Shown here piece by piece: positions 1-12,445 of a stretch of 64,000 nt of DNA. The notes under the pieces are model-generated. The model was given only the letters and a program-made list of their open reading frames with translations, was not told where the DNA came from and did no database searches. Position numbers and translations under genes: made by a program. The stretch comes from Euglena gracilis (taxonomy: Eukaryota > Euglenida > Euglenophyceae > Euglenales), in assembly GCA_039621445.1 (NCBI GenBank), contig CP154955.1:32010542-32074541 (forward strand). Direction: 5' to 3'. Position 1 is the stretch's first letter. The number at the start of each line of letters is the position of its first letter.

Positions 1-1580
1 TGTGCGAAGAAAACATAATAATATGCAGGTGTGATTCTTTTCCAGATGACATGAACTGACAAAACAAATGAACCAACACAGGCAACTCAAAAAGCATGGA
101 GGAGAAAGAGCAACTTTTCGTGACGCATTCATACAAGCCAGCATAGGATGATCAACAAACAAACGAACAACATACAGCCAGCTTGGCTTGAGGGGTTAGA
201 AATGGAGAGGCAAGACTCTTTCTTTATGAACTGTTGCCCTCCACCTGGATGGCTTTTGAAAATTCTGAAGCCAGCTGAAAGCTGTGGCTGGTTATCCTGT
301 ATGATGACAAGAACACATATCCCAGTTTTTCTTGATTGTTGGTCTCATTCAGGGTCTGGTCTTTCAATACGAGGGTGTCCCAATTTGGAGCAGGGTTTGA
401 TGTGAAGGCAGATGAGGGTGGATTGGCCACCCCCCACCCCTCGGTCCAGAAAGGGTGGGAAGGACAACCGGGTGGCTCATTTTTGGCCAAAAGAAATTCC
501 CAAAAATCAGCCAAAAACGCCATTTTAGGCTCCTTTTTTGAGCAAATTTGTCAAAAATGCTTTCATTTTTGACAAATTTGAGCACCGAAAGAAAATTTGA
601 CTTTTTGTGGGGGTCCAACGTACCCCCTCTTGTGTGTTGGGTGTTGGTCCGGACCACACTGTTGCTTACTGACCCCTGGGGGAGGGTGGAGGGGGATCAC
701 TTTCCACTTTCAAAAACCCAATCAGTCACTGTTTGAAAACCAGTCACCCGCTCCCCCCCCCCCCCGCTACTCTGGCCACCTGGCCACCTGGCCAAAAATG
801 GCCAAAAATCAAAAGATTTTGACCAAAAATCAGAGGATTATGGTCAAAAATCCAAAGAAAACTGTTGGCCACTCGGCCTTTGGCACCAAATGGCTGTGTG
901 TCTGGAACCAAAAAAACAATCAGTCGCTCTGAAAAAATAAGCAATGGCAATTTAAGCAATGGCATGTGGGGGAGTGATCCGGACCCCCCCCCCGGTACCC
1001 ACCTGCTTTCCCGTACACCCTCCTTATATCGAACCCTCCTTTGGAGCCTGTTTTAAAAACTTTGATTAGAAGGTCTGTGACAGGGATGGAGCTCAGAGAC
1101 GTACCAAAAGAATCAGCGCTTTGTGCCCCTGTGAGGGACTCCTGCTGAATAACATACAGGGAAAAGGGGTCATATAAACAACACGCAGCCAGGGAGACCT
1201 GCAAACGTACCCCCCCCCCGGGCACTTGGCCTGGGCCATGATTGAAGGTTAGGGCCGGGGGGCAACCTTAAGGGGGCTAAGTTAAGAATTTTGGTGCCAA
1301 AGGTCAACTTTAGGGGGTCAAGTTTGCATGTAAGCAGGAAGGGGGCAAAGCACTCAGGGGGGGGGGGGGGTAATGCAACGATCGTTGATTGTTTGTTGTT
1401 AAGGGGAGAGCCTTTCTAACCTGCAGGGGGATTCACCAAACTTAGGTGGCGAAAATTGCCCATGAAAAAAATTGACTGGGCGCATTGGAAATCGACCCGA
1501 AAATAGCAATAAAAACCCCAAAAAAATTTTGGGTGCCAGAGTTGACTTGAAATTTTTGGAGATTTTTTAATGGTGTAGGA
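1..1580. other. No supported gene; G/C-run-rich intergenic DNA
   Basis: Short open frames on both strands overlap each other and show no recognisable domain. The stretch holds several runs of 8-11 C or G and short A-rich motifs built around 'ccaaaaat'. I see no gene here. Confidence 0.6.
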
Positions 1581-1582
1581 GG

Positions 1583-2789
1583 GGAAGCGGAAATCCGCTT
1601 CCTTTTTGGGGGAGCGAAAAAACGCTTCCCACTGAACTTTTTGAAATAGTTAAAAATGTACATATTTTTTTGAATTTTGACATCGGCGGAAGCGGATTAC
1701 CGCTTCCTGTGAAAAAATTTTTTATAGGGAAGCGGTTCTCCGCTTCCTCCACTTCATATCACAACAGTTGGCACCTTTAAGACTGGCATGAACCTCATCA
1801 ACATAAGACATCATCCAACGTCTTTACTACATTAAAACAATTGTCACCAAAAGAAGTCCTATAACAGCAATCATCTGCTGGAAAGCACAAGGCAGGGGAA
1901 GCGTGTTTCCGCTTCCTATGGGTGGGCCAGATAAAGTAGTTGCATGTGGGGAGCAGGTTCGGCAATGGCCGTTCTCGCCCTATATCACTGGGGGACTTAT
2001 ATTGGTGACGACTTCAGTGCCCATCTACTGTTGTCTAACCCCTGTGTGAGTTATGGCTTCACGAGAGGTCTCTGGCGGCTGAATGGTGACTGCCTGAACT
2101 GTGCTTGAAATGTGCCTGGACTCAGGCTGATTGTTGTGTGCCATCTCGGATGGTTCTGAGAGCGGATGGGTGGTGTGTTTACATGGCTTAAAAGCAGCGT
2201 GTTTAGAACTGATTGGGAAACAGAGGCAAAAACGCCTCAATAGAGGGATTTTGGTGATGACTTTGAGTGGGCTGTTTTGCTGTGAGTTGCTGGACGCCGT
2301 GTTTTGAGGCTCCTTTGAGGGGAAAGTTGCCAGGTATGGATTAGTTTGCATGAGGCTGACACTGTGTCTACAGCAACAACGTGTTTCCACCAGGCTGAAG
2401 GCCAACGGAGTTGTCTTATTCAAGAAGGGAGGTGGCATAGAGCTGGACAATGGGTCAGGCACAATTGAGGGGGCTGAGGATCACTGAAGATTGGAACCAA
2501 TCTCCTTAAACCCTGTGAAACCGTTTTCCAGGTACATTCAGTGCTTAAACACAGCGTCCTGGAATAGGTTCTGTCATTGGGATGTGAAGGTGTCCCCAAA
2601 TACCTGGTGTGTGCGGGGGGGGGGGGAGTGATGTGCCAGAATCAAATTGTTGAATGCACCTGGAATTATGGCGGCGGTGGAATCTGATAAACACTTCACA
2701 CAAAAGTTGGAATGAAGCGGAAACCAGCTTCGTCAGGGAGGAAGCGGAATCCCGCTTCCTCCCTATGCGGGAAGCGGTTTTGCGCTTTC
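1583..2789. repeat. Scattered 20-bp palindromes of the GGAAGCGG..CCGCTTCC type
   Basis: Near-perfect 20-bp palindromes with arms GGAAGCGG/CCGCTTCC and a 4-base centre lie at 1583-1602, 1688-1707, 1728-1747, 1897-1916 (one arm variant) and 2740-2759. Degenerate relatives are at 2714-2731 and 2770-2789. The centres differ (aaat, atta, ttct, tgtt, aatc) while the arms are kept, as in a dispersed short palindromic repeat. No protein is supported in the same interval. Confidence 0.75.
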
Positions 2790-4560
2790 TCTTTGGAAAG
2801 TGGTCCCCTCCTACCCACAGGTGGTAGAGACAGTAGAAACGGGACGTGCAGAGACTGATGAGGCTGCCTGTGTGCCACCGTGAGCCTTCTGGGAGTACGG
2901 TGAGTGTGCAGTTCGCCAAGTTATGTGCTGCTGAGAGCCGTCGGTAGGCCTTGGAGGACAAAGACAGCCCCTCCAGAGCCCCTCTCCTGATGAGTAACAG
3001 GCGGAGGTGGGCCATAAACATGGCCTAGGAGGAACAAATGGACGAAACCTCACGGATAAGACCCACCTGCCTGCGCTTTGGCCGGGGAAGAAAGAACTTG
3101 AGGGGGTTTGAGACACAATTCCACACAGCTGGAAATTTTTGGAGGGATTTGCATTGTATCTCAAGTTGAAAGGGGGCCTGTTTAAGGGATAAATGGCCCA
3201 GGTTGAGGCAACCATCCAGTGTGCTTGCCAAGTGCAGACACACCTCCAAGATTGTTATGATAGGTTTGGATAAATATCCTGCATGTTCCAAAAATATCCT
3301 CAAAAAAAATGAAAAATAAAACGGAGGAAAACAGGAGATAAAACGAGACTGTCCATTTTGTCCATTTGGATGAGTTCTGCGCTATTTCACTTTCCCCTCT
3401 TTTTGATTAAATTGGCTCGATTGATTGTCCCCCATCACTTAACAACCGATTAACTGATTAATACGCTGGCTCTTAGACAAGACGGTGCTTACACTGGGGA
3501 CTGCTCGCCCGGAGGCAAACTTCCCAGTGACACTTGAACTGTACCATGATAAATGTCATTCACCTTTAAAAAAAAGGCTTATATTTGTGGGAGGTCACTG
3601 GGTCAGGTGTATTTCATGTCCCAGGGGTTTGGGCCCACCCACCAACCTATCCCTGGGTTCAGGTTTAATAGGTCCAAAAAAATGTTGCTGCTTTGCAACA
3701 AAAACAATGAAAACTCCTGAGGGTGTCCAACTGGGACCCGGTGGTAATGCAAAATACCTTATCAGCAGGATTACCATGTCCTTGCGCCCGATGAATCATT
3801 GGTGGGGTGGTGGGGGCATGGCAAATGGGGAAGCACTGCAGACCCCTCCCTGGAAGGGGCCTGCAGCGCACATGACAACGTCATGACGCGTTGGGCCGCG
3901 GTGCTCAGTCAGGCAACACCATTGGCGTGCGGCCGGTGGGGGACAGGTGGGTCAGTACCGGCTGTTCCGCTTCAGGAGGGAGATGGGCCCACCGGCGTGG
4001 TTGCCTTGCTCCTTTCGTTTGCTGACCTCTGTCAGGGACACCGCTGCCTTCCCAGAGAGTGGCGGAAGCGGTGAAGTATTTTATGCATTCAAGACGATGG
4101 GCGGGAGAAAAGACGGGAAGTTTGGTCAGCATCGCATATTTGAGCCTGAGAAAAATTGGAAACTGAGGCGATACACAACAAATACTTCAACAAACTCATT
4201 TCAATACTATTATCTGTTCCAATTTGTTGATCTGACTCGGTGGGAAGTGTGTCCTGTCCATGCCTTTTTCGTCAAATGAATTCAACAATCGCAGCAATGG
4301 ACCTTGTTGGTCTGCCAGTCGATGAGGCCCAAACTGCCCCCAAAACCCCCCCCCAATAGAAGCAAGGGTGGCTTATAGCAGACCGCCGCCTCCGGCAGCA
4401 GTCCGCTAGTCCGGAAGTCGGCCTCTATTTGGACCCTACCTGCGCGATTTTTGTTGATTTCCTTTAGAAATCCCATCAAAATGGGGGGTGTGCTTGTAGC
4501 GGGGGGTGCGCTTTTATTTGGACCCTGTGCTTGTAGCGGCCCTGCGCTTCTATTAGGGGG
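2790..4560. other. No supported gene
   Basis: Open frames of 60-134 codons occur on both strands but have mixed composition and no domain resemblance. Part of this stretch could be untranslated sequence or further 3' exons of the minus-strand calpain-like gene, but nothing in it shows that. Confidence 0.45.
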
Positions 4561-4573
4561 GGAGGGTTACACT

Positions 4574-4725
4574 TGAAACTGCGGTAGGAAAGGGCGAAGC
4601 CGACGGTGGCCCGGAAGGTGTACATCTCCGTCAGCACCTCCTGCATCATTTGGTTGAAGGGGCCCAGGCGCATCGTGCCCGCCCCCTTTGACAGCAGCTC
4701 CCACTTCTTGTTGAAGCCGCAGGCA
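4574..4725 (-). CDS. Possible 3' exon of the calpain-like gene (unidentified)
   Basis: A GC-rich open stretch with strong third-position G/C, like the confirmed calpain exons further upstream on the same strand. It reads ..FNKKWELLSKGAGTMR.. and ends in FALSYRSFK, shortly before a stop. I do not recognise a domain. Its assignment to the calpain gene rests only on strand, codon style and position, so it could equally be an exon of a separate gene. Confidence 0.28.
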
Positions 4726-4924
4726 GGCCCTCGCCAGACGGGCAACTGGGACAACTTGGACACCCCCCCCCCCATCCAAGACCCAGCAATGTCCCTGGAA
4801 TGTGCCATTGACACAGGGGTGCTTCGTCGACAGACATTCCAAAGCACTGCACTTCAAACAAAAAATGTCAGGTAGTTCAGGGGGGGTTACAGCAACAGCA
4901 CCAGAAATGGCCCCCGCCCACAAG

Positions 4925-5205
4925 ATATTTGGCCCTCCCCCCCCCCCAACACTTTGGTCCATGGGCACAAAAGATTTGGCCCTCAACCCCAAATATTTTG
5001 GCCCCTGGCACAAAAAAACTTGGCCCCCCGCAGCGCAGCCCAAATTTTTTATTTCATTTCTGACCTGAATTTTTAATACGAGGCCAAAAATTTGGGGTTG
5101 GAGGGTCAAAATTTTGGGGTCAGGGGCCACAATATTGGGGCTGAGGGCCAAATATAATGAAGGACAAGGGCCAAATTTTTGGGGTTAAGGGCCAAAATTG
5201 CTTAG
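4925..5205. repeat. Degenerate minisatellite of 'ggccaaaatttttgggg' units in opposing arms
   Basis: Roughly 20-30-bp units resembling 'ttggccctcaaccccaaat' run through 4925-5030, and the reverse-complement type 'ggccaaatttttggggtt' repeats through 5080-5200. The block can therefore fold back on itself. No coding sequence is supported here. Confidence 0.5.
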
Positions 5206-5972
5206 GAGTAGCTGTAATTGTGGAGGAAGGGTTGGTCGGACCCTACCGCCCGTACAAATAAATCTCCGGCACTGGGGGTTCGGTCACTCTGGTCGGCCAG
5301 AAATGACCCAAAATCAGATTTAGGCCAAAAACCCCCCAAAAATGTTCCGGCAACTTGGCGCCGAGTGGCCACCTCCTGGCTGACCACCTAAGGAGGGGAG
5401 TGTCCGGAGCCGAAAACCAGTCAGTCTCTCCAAAAAAAACCAGGCTTCCCCCGTGGGGGGGGGAGGTTGGACACACCCTTAGCAATGGTATGAGTCGGAC
5501 CACCCCACAAAACCAACGCTCGCTTAATGCCCTGGAGGAGGGGTGTCAACATCACGCCAGGCCTTGGAACAGGGGGGAACATGGCGGGAGAGGAAGCGAA
5601 GGCCCGGCCTTTTTTCGCCCGCGGGGCACTCAGACAGAACGCACTCCATCCAGGCTTCTTTTTACCGGCCCCAGGGGAGGGGGGGGGTGCCTTGTGCTAT
5701 GGAGCCCATAGCAGGCACCCCCCCCCCCCGGGGTTGGCTTTGGATTCCAGTTCTTGCTGACCAATTTTCCTTGAAAATGGCCATTTTCAGGGTTCCAGGC
5801 GCCTTCAGTGCCGGGGGGGGGGGGGGGGCTGTAGCACTACCCACCACAAAACCGACCCCCAGAGCCCCAGAGGGGGGGTTGACCATTGGCACCCCCTTCC
5901 CAGGGAGGAAAAGCCTTAAAAGGAAACCTGTCTGCATCGCCTCCCGTGCCTGAACGGCGTTCAGGTACTCAC

Positions 5973-6034
5973 AGTTGAATCGGTCGCACTGGTTGAACGC
6001 CTTCGTCAGCAGCGCATTGTACTCCTCCTGGGGC
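5973..6034 (-). CDS. Small putative exon, possible EF-hand-like helix
   Basis: On the minus strand a consensus acceptor (ggcaggcag) is followed by 62 bases encoding ..EEYNALLTKAFNQCDRF.. and then a textbook donor (GTGAGT). Codon style matches the calpain exons. The segment is reminiscent of the start of an EF-hand (..AFNQCD..), and classical calpains end in penta-EF-hand domains, but one helix is too little to assign. Membership of the calpain gene is inferred from strand and order. Confidence 0.3.
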
Positions 6035-6126
6035 CTGCCTGCCCTTCACTCTTCCCTGCTCAGCGCACCGGTCGCGGTGCTTCCAGGGTTTACCACCGGT
6101 TCGTGCTATACAGCCTTAAATCCGGT

Positions 6127-6182
6127 TCGTGATTGTTCGTGATTGTGCGTGATTGTTCGTGATTGTTCGTGATTGTTCGTGC
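6127..6182 (+). repeat. Decamer array TTCGTGATTG (first)
   Basis: About five consecutive copies of the 10-bp unit ttcgtgattg, one with a g variant, preceded by 'aatccgg'. A second array of the same unit, with the same preceding bases, lies at 7410-7506. Confidence 0.8.
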
Positions 6183-6809
6183 TTCCAAAAAACCACCCGG
6201 TTTTCCGTTTTGCTTGGCGAAATAGGTGATTCCTCTTGCAATTTGGCTTCTTGTGCCTTTTTTAATCTAAATATTCAGGTCAATGGGGAAAACAAAAGAG
6301 GGTTGAAACCGAGTTTGGGCCGATTTCGAGACATTAACAGTCTTAAATCTTCGCCCAAACACGGTTTCAACCAAGAACAGTGTTTTGGGCCAAGGTTTTG
6401 GGGGGGCCAGGGGCGACCGCCCCTGGGCTCCCTCTAACACTTGGCCCAAACACAGTTCTTGACATAGAAAGATGCACTGCAAAGCAACGAAAAATCAGTG
6501 CCAACGCTTGGCGAGAGTGAAACGTTGCTCTACATCGCCATTGCAAAACGAGGTCACTGCGGCTTGTCGCAAATTCTTCCCCACACTTCAACTCATTTCA
6601 GTTCTCACAAAATCGACAGACGCGTCATATGTTGTGGCTTGGAGGTTCGGCACGTCTGACGAGGACCCTCGGCCACCAGGGGGGGGGGGCATTTTGCCGT
6701 GCCGAGGGGGTCAGTCCCCCCGGGGGGGGGGGGGTTCACAGCCGGAATTTCCCAAAGGAAAATTCATTGGTATGGTTGGGCATGGGGGGCCGGGGGGGGG
6801 GGGTGCCAG

Positions 6810-6996
6810 CCCCCCTCCCCTTATTTGAGCACACCCACAGGCTTAAGGACCCCTCAAATGCTCAAATAAAGGGGGTCAATTAAGGGGGGGGGGGTGAAAA
6901 TATTCCTTTGAGAAAGGACAAAAAAAATTTTCGGCGCCTTCGGCGTTTTGAAAAAAAAAAATTGAAAAAAGGGGGGTCAAATAAGGGGAGGGGGTG
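6810..6996. mobile_element. Miniature inverted-repeat element, C-run ends
   Basis: The left end (ccccctccccttatttga, from 6811) and the right end (tcaaataaggggaggggg, 6977-6994) are inverted copies of one another, separated by about 150 bp without an ORF. The arms start with a C run, like the other small elements in this window. Target-site duplication is not clear here. Confidence 0.5.
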
Positions 6997-7409
6997 GTAA
7001 CCAGGGGGGGGGGTCCCATTTTGCCGTGCTGAGGGGGTCCGACCACCAGGGGGGGGGGGGGGGGCTGCCGAACCTCCCTTGATTCTCTTGGCAACCACCA
7101 TGAGCTAAAATTTGGGTTTCCCCATCTTTTGACGATCGTTGGCATCAACGAGACCAGTGAGGCTGAACGACCATTCCACAGTGCGTGAGGCAAACATTGC
7201 ACCACATTTCCGAAACTCTCATTTCCATCACTCCACCAAACTGAAAAAGGTGACAAAAGCAGGGAAATCAAAGCAAGATAGGTATGACACCTGGGCAGCA
7301 TGCTTTGAGGAGTCATTTTGCCACCTCTCTTCCATGATCTTTTCTCTTTGGTTGATTGAACAACACCATCATTCTCAGAAGAAGACATTTCTGCAAGGGC
7401 GACAAAAAA

Positions 7410-7506
7410 AATCCGGTTCGTGATTGTTCGTGATTGTTCGTGATTGTTCGTGATTTTGCCAAAGTCCCAAGTTCGTGCTGGTTCGTGATTGTTCGTGATT
7501 GTTCGT
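7410..7506 (+). repeat. Decamer array TTCGTGATTG (second)
   Basis: Four copies of ttcgtgattg, a 30-bp interruption, then two more copies. It is followed by 'ggcacgaacc', which mirrors the 'ggttcgtg' motifs just before the first array. The two arrays bracket about 1.23 kb containing a miniature element and no supported gene. Confidence 0.75.
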
Positions 7507-8400
7507 GGCACGAACCAGTGAAAAACCCTGGTGCTTCCCACTGCCGGAGAAAAAGCTTCGCAGTGAACCCCATTTTCTGCGTAGTAATTGTCGACTGTGG
7601 GCACTCAAATATGCCAGAAGGTGCAGCCCAAGGGTACAGACCAATGGCAAGGGCACCACAAGGCTCTTGGACTATGGAAGAGTCTGGAAAAACGGGCAGG
7701 AGGGCACATTTTTTAGTAATTACCCACAAACCCCCCGCAACCATTTTCTGCAGGCTGCCTTCCATGCCAACAGCCATGACCAACCTCTTTAAAGACCGCG
7801 GGGGGGGGGGGTTGCTGGGCCAGGGCTAAAAAAATTGGGCTAGCTAGAAATTCGGGCTGACCAGACCGCGCCCCCCTTAGTAGGAGGGGGAGTTGGTGGC
7901 TGGACCAGAAAAAAAACAAAAAAAAAGAAAAAACATAAAAAAACTAAAAAACAAAAAAAAACGCCATAAAAGAGAAAAATCTGTGGCCGGCGTGCAAAAG
8001 AAGAAGATGGACCGAGTGTTGAAGCGGAGTAGGCCGTATAGGGCAGGAGGCCAAGGATAAGAGAAGGAATGAATGAACAAGGAGGACATAGGAGATCGCG
8101 GGAGGAACAAACGTCGTGATGGGTAGCGGGGGAGAAACGTCAAAAAATAACCTGCAAAACACACTTTTCAAAAAAAAATGCGGATCTGACTCCCCCAAAA
8201 ACACCATTCTCGGCCATTTTTGAACATCGTTTTCGAAAATTTGCGGCACCATACGCGGAAATTTTTGGGCTGAACCTGGCAAAAAAGGGCTGGCTAGCAG
8301 GATTAGCAGTACAGGGGTACTGCTGTGGCTGGGCTGGGCCAACATTAGGGCTGGCTGCATCAGCCCCCTCCGGGGGGGTCTGCAAAACCTTAAAGAGATG
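7507..8400. other. No supported gene (probable intron or intergenic DNA)
   Basis: Only short overlapping frames and A-rich tracts (7907-7970) occur here. The stretch lies between candidate calpain exons on the minus strand and may be intronic. Confidence 0.4.
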
Positions 8401-8612
8401 TATGGTCCATGACCCACCTCTGGGCCTGAATGACGGGCAGGGGGGACCCGCAGCCCAGGCACTGGAGCGCCAATGCCGGGGTCTTGCCGCCCGTGATCTT
8501 CACCACCTCCCGGCTCTCATGGGCCTCCTCCGTCCCCCGGTGGCCGGCCCCCTCCTGGGGATCCTGCGTGGGGACTCCGCACACCGGCACCTGCGAGCAG
8601 AGCGCTCCACAC
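8400..8612 (-). CDS. Putative calpain-gene exon (unidentified domain)
   Basis: A GC-rich open stretch reads ..VPTQDPQEGAGHRGTEE.. and ..REVVKITGGKTPALAL... Codon style resembles the confirmed calpain exons. It lies downstream, on the minus strand, of the calpain domain-III end. I do not recognise the domain; exon ends are approximate. Confidence 0.3.
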
Positions 8613-8911
8613 CAGCACATGTTCGCCCTCAATTTCGGTGCCTCGGCTTGACAGCAGAGGGCAAGCCAGGCATTTGGTGGGAGGACCACGCTCACTAAAA
8701 AAGCCTCTCCAAGACCCAGCTCACTCAGGATGAGCGTCCGTTTCAAACAGCAGTCCCTCCATCCTCCCGAGGCCAGCATGGTCCTGTCCCAAAGCACAGC
8801 TGCCACCAAGCCCGGAGTGGTGGAATGGAGAACCAAACAAACCTCAGGGATGGGAAGCGTGCACAAAGGCGGTGGACCGTACCATTTTCCTAACATCGGC
8901 AGTCCCTTGGG

Positions 8912-9056
8912 CCTGTCGGGGGGCTCTGGCCGGGCGGCGTCCTGCTTCGCCTGGACGGTGGACCACTTCCGGACGTCGCCCATCCGCCACAGGGCAACGT
9001 CGGCCTCCGGTGGAGCGGGGTAAGGCAGAGAGCGCCAGACCTCCAATCTCTGGCGA
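8912..9056 (-). CDS. Putative calpain-gene exon (unidentified domain)
   Basis: An acceptor-like 'cgccag' precedes an open stretch encoding ..PPEADVALWRMGDVRKW.. and ..EPPDRPKGLPMLGK, with GC-rich codons. It follows the C2-like exon at 9184-9292 on the same strand. The match to any calpain domain is not clear. Confidence 0.33.
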
Positions 9057-9183
9057 CCACAGCGGTCGTAACCCCCCTCCCCAATCTTTCGACTTGCAGA
9101 AGACCCCTTCACAAAATTGGCTCTCGAAATGATTGTTTATCTGTGATTGACATGACGTGTGCAAAGAGGGGCTTATGGAGCAC

Positions 9184-9292
9184 TTCGGCTCGGCCTGGCT
9201 GAAGACTCGCACGTAGAATCCAACCTTGTGTGCCTCGTTGAACTTCGGGATGATGCAGTAGAGCCCTGGCTCGAAATCAGATGTGTGGAACA
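9184..9292 (-). CDS. Calpain domain-III (C2-like) terminal exon
   Basis: After an acceptor (gctgaacag), the exon encodes FHTSDFEPGLYCIIPKF, then FYVRVFSQAEPK. This matches the final strands of calpain domain III (..L.PGeYviiPst...G.f.lRvfse). It ends at an AA|GTGC donor or shortly after. Confidence 0.78.
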
Positions 9293-12200
9293 CTGTTCAG
9301 CTCATATCGTTGCTCACCAGTGAGTAATCTCCCCCCCCAAACTGCTGTGACACTTTTTGAGGGGCACCAACACAGGAGGTGGGGTGGGAAACATTTCGAC
9401 ATGAAAATCAACACACTGGAAAAAGGGGGAAGGGGGGATTCCTGTCCAGCCATGGGGTTTCTGAATTTGAGCCAAACAACCCGAAGAAAAACAAGAAGGT
9501 GAAAAGAATGAAAGCTCCACAAACACAGAACACATACAACACGCACACAAGCAGCGCACACACTGAGCTATTAGCAATGATACGGTCCGGCTTCGTGCAG
9601 GAGCTGGGCCCCTCTTTTCCCCAAGGGAATTCTTCAGGTCGTCCATGTCCTTGGGCTCGTGGTCAAGCTTGTCAGCACGGTTGGCTCCAAAAAAAAATCT
9701 CAGAAGAGCATCAGGCTGTGAACACAAGCAGCGGTGTCAGATCCAAAACGATCCAAATCGAATCACCAAAATGGTGGACTGCTGAATGGCCTGTCGAGAG
9801 GGGTGGGCTGAGGGGGCGGAGCCAAAAACCGGCCCCGTGGGAATAACCCACAACCTCAGTGCACACCAGCAGGGCCGCCACGGACAGCAGAATTCTTTGG
9901 ATGGAGAGGACGTCTCCCCGCCCCCACTTGCCTGGGACCAGCTGTGGACATAGCAGGAAACGGTGCATGGGGACAGCTGCCCGTTCTTCCGCTGGACGTG
10001 GTCCACACTGGTCAGGGGGTCGTTCTGGCCGAGGCTGAACACCAACCCCTTCACAGGCTGGTTCACCCGCCGCCAGCGCTGCAGGGGAAAGCCTGGCGGG
10101 GAGGGGGAGGGGGTGAAACACCCACGCACCCACTCTGCTTCATAGGGGGGGGGGGAGGTTTCTGGGATTCCCGTCAGCTCTGCCTGCAGCAGGAAAGTGT
10201 TCTTCTCGCACACGTCGGTCTTGGACGCCTTGCCGACCAGGCTCAGCACACACCAGTTGTATGGGAAGAAGCGCGCGATGTCGATGTCCGTGAAGATGAC
10301 GCGGAAGTCGTCCCAGAGCATCCAGAACGCCCCGTCATCCTTGAATTCAGGCTTGATGTTGCGTTTGTGTTGCAGGCAGAGGCCTTGTGCTCCGTCGTTG
10401 CTTCCACACACACACACGCGCGCGCGCTCACTCACTCACTCACCCACCCACCCACCCACCACTCAGTCACTCACTCACTCACTCACTCACTCACTCATTC
10501 ACTCACTCACTCACCCACTCATTCACCCACTCACTCACCCACTCACTCACTCACTCACTCACTCACTCACTCACTCATTCACTCACTCACTCACTCACTC
10601 ACTCACTCACCCCCTCACTCACTCACCCGCCAGGGGTTTTCTAAAGACCCACCTGGATTTGGTCCTTTATGCCAGATTTCCATTACCAGCTGGGTCCAGC
10701 CTGGCAGCCAGCTGGACCTTTCATGGGGAGAGTCAACAGCTCGCCTCAGAGATGCTGGCTGGAAAAGTTGCTGCCCAGATGGACCCCCTCCACCCCTGGA
10801 GGGCAAAAAAAGCCTTCTGGCTTGAAAAATAAATCCCTGACACACATGCACACGCCTTTGCCTACACCCAAGCAGATCTCAAGAAAAGGGCAAATGGTCA
10901 TGCCCCCCCCCCAAAAAAGCTGCTTGTGTTGTACCGGCCAAAGGACACACGTGACAGGAGGGTCTGACTCTTCCCAACAGCCAATCACACACCTCTTTCT
11001 TTCAGCTTGGAAGCTGACTTGGAAGCCACTGGGTGGGGATTCCTGTCCCAATCAGGGCTATTGTCGCAATACCGCCCTTTCCATTCTGCCTCGTTCCCCC
11101 ATGGGTTCCTGACGCGGATGAACTCCACCGAAGTCTGACTTAAATGCAGACAATGAAAAATTGAAAGAAGATGGATGAAGGCATGTGTGCATCACAATGA
11201 CAATGTTGGAGAGAGTTTAGCAAAACTGCTGGCAGAAAAACTTTGGCGAGATCCATAAATTTCCAAAAATATTTGTGAAAATTGTTCAATGTTCAAACGA
11301 CATTTATTGAGAAACCAAAAAAGCTTCAAAATGTGAAAACAAAGCATAACATGAATGGTTGATTTCTTGAGGGGCTTCAAAAAGTACCCAAAATTGTGCT
11401 TTCAGGTGATTCTTCACCAAATTGAAAAGAAAACAGATGATGAGACAGAAGAAAACAGAGAAAAATATTTTTTCAGTGTTTAATGTGGGGGAAATTTTTT
11501 GGGTTTCAGGGAGCGGTCTCCATACCCCCCCCCTGGCCCAGAGGGGGTGGTCCAATGGGGGGGGGGGGGTTGGACCCCCTGCTCCCCTTTGCAAACCAAC
11601 GCTCACTTAACACCCTAGAGAGATATGCAATGCTCCTTCCCCTCACTGCTAGGAATACCACTTGCCTCGATGACACTGAACTGGTGCTTATCCTTGCAAA
11701 AAAAAAAAAGAAGGCAGACTTCGATCCCAACACCATCAGATACAACAAACTGGATGACAGAGTAAGCGTGCCCCTTGAACAACCCGTTCATGGCCCCGTG
11801 CTCTCCGGCACGCCCAGCCCCATCTCCGTCCTGGACATGCATGCCAACCGCACAGCCGAGGATGGTGTAGGGGTCATCCACCAGAGCTTTGAATTTGCTG
11901 AAGTCAGAGCTGGGGCCGGCAGAAAGCTGGCAAGGGCTGCGAGACCCGGCGTTTGGCAAAAGACAGCACGGGCGCCGCCCCCAGGGGGGGTTCGACCACC
12001 CCGTCCCTCTTTCCAAATACTACGCTCATTTAGTGCCTGATTTTGGGGCATTCTTCGAGCCTGCTATTTTTTCCGGTGCTTTGTGCTGGCTCCTCCACTT
12101 CACCCAGCACACTGCGGAGGGTTCCAGAACCCCATGTCCATTCAGGAACCAGGTTCCTCCCAGCAATCTTCACCAGAGAACGTACGCCCCCCCCCCCCTG

Positions 12201-12408
12201 TGGTTGCAGGACCCATTTTTGGCCTATTCCAGCCTTCCATTGGGGATGGGGGGGGGGACTTGGGGGAGAAGTGGGGGGGATGGGGGGGAACTGTGGCCCG
12301 ACCGCCCACACACGTTTTCTTTGGCATCACCCAAATTTGCATGTAATTTTCCTTTGGACAACCAAAAAAATGTGCCTGACCATAATTCGGGACGTGGGGA
12401 GGGACGCG

Positions 12409-12445
<37 letters not shown>

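Noticed and set aside
9311-9846. Plus-strand genes opposite the calpain exons
   Set aside because: Open frames there are the shadow of GC-rich exons on the minus strand and match no domain.
10243-10832. Plus-strand frames with long Thr-His-Ser-Leu repeats
   Set aside because: They are translations of the (CACT)n microsatellite and overlap the calpain exon on the other strand.
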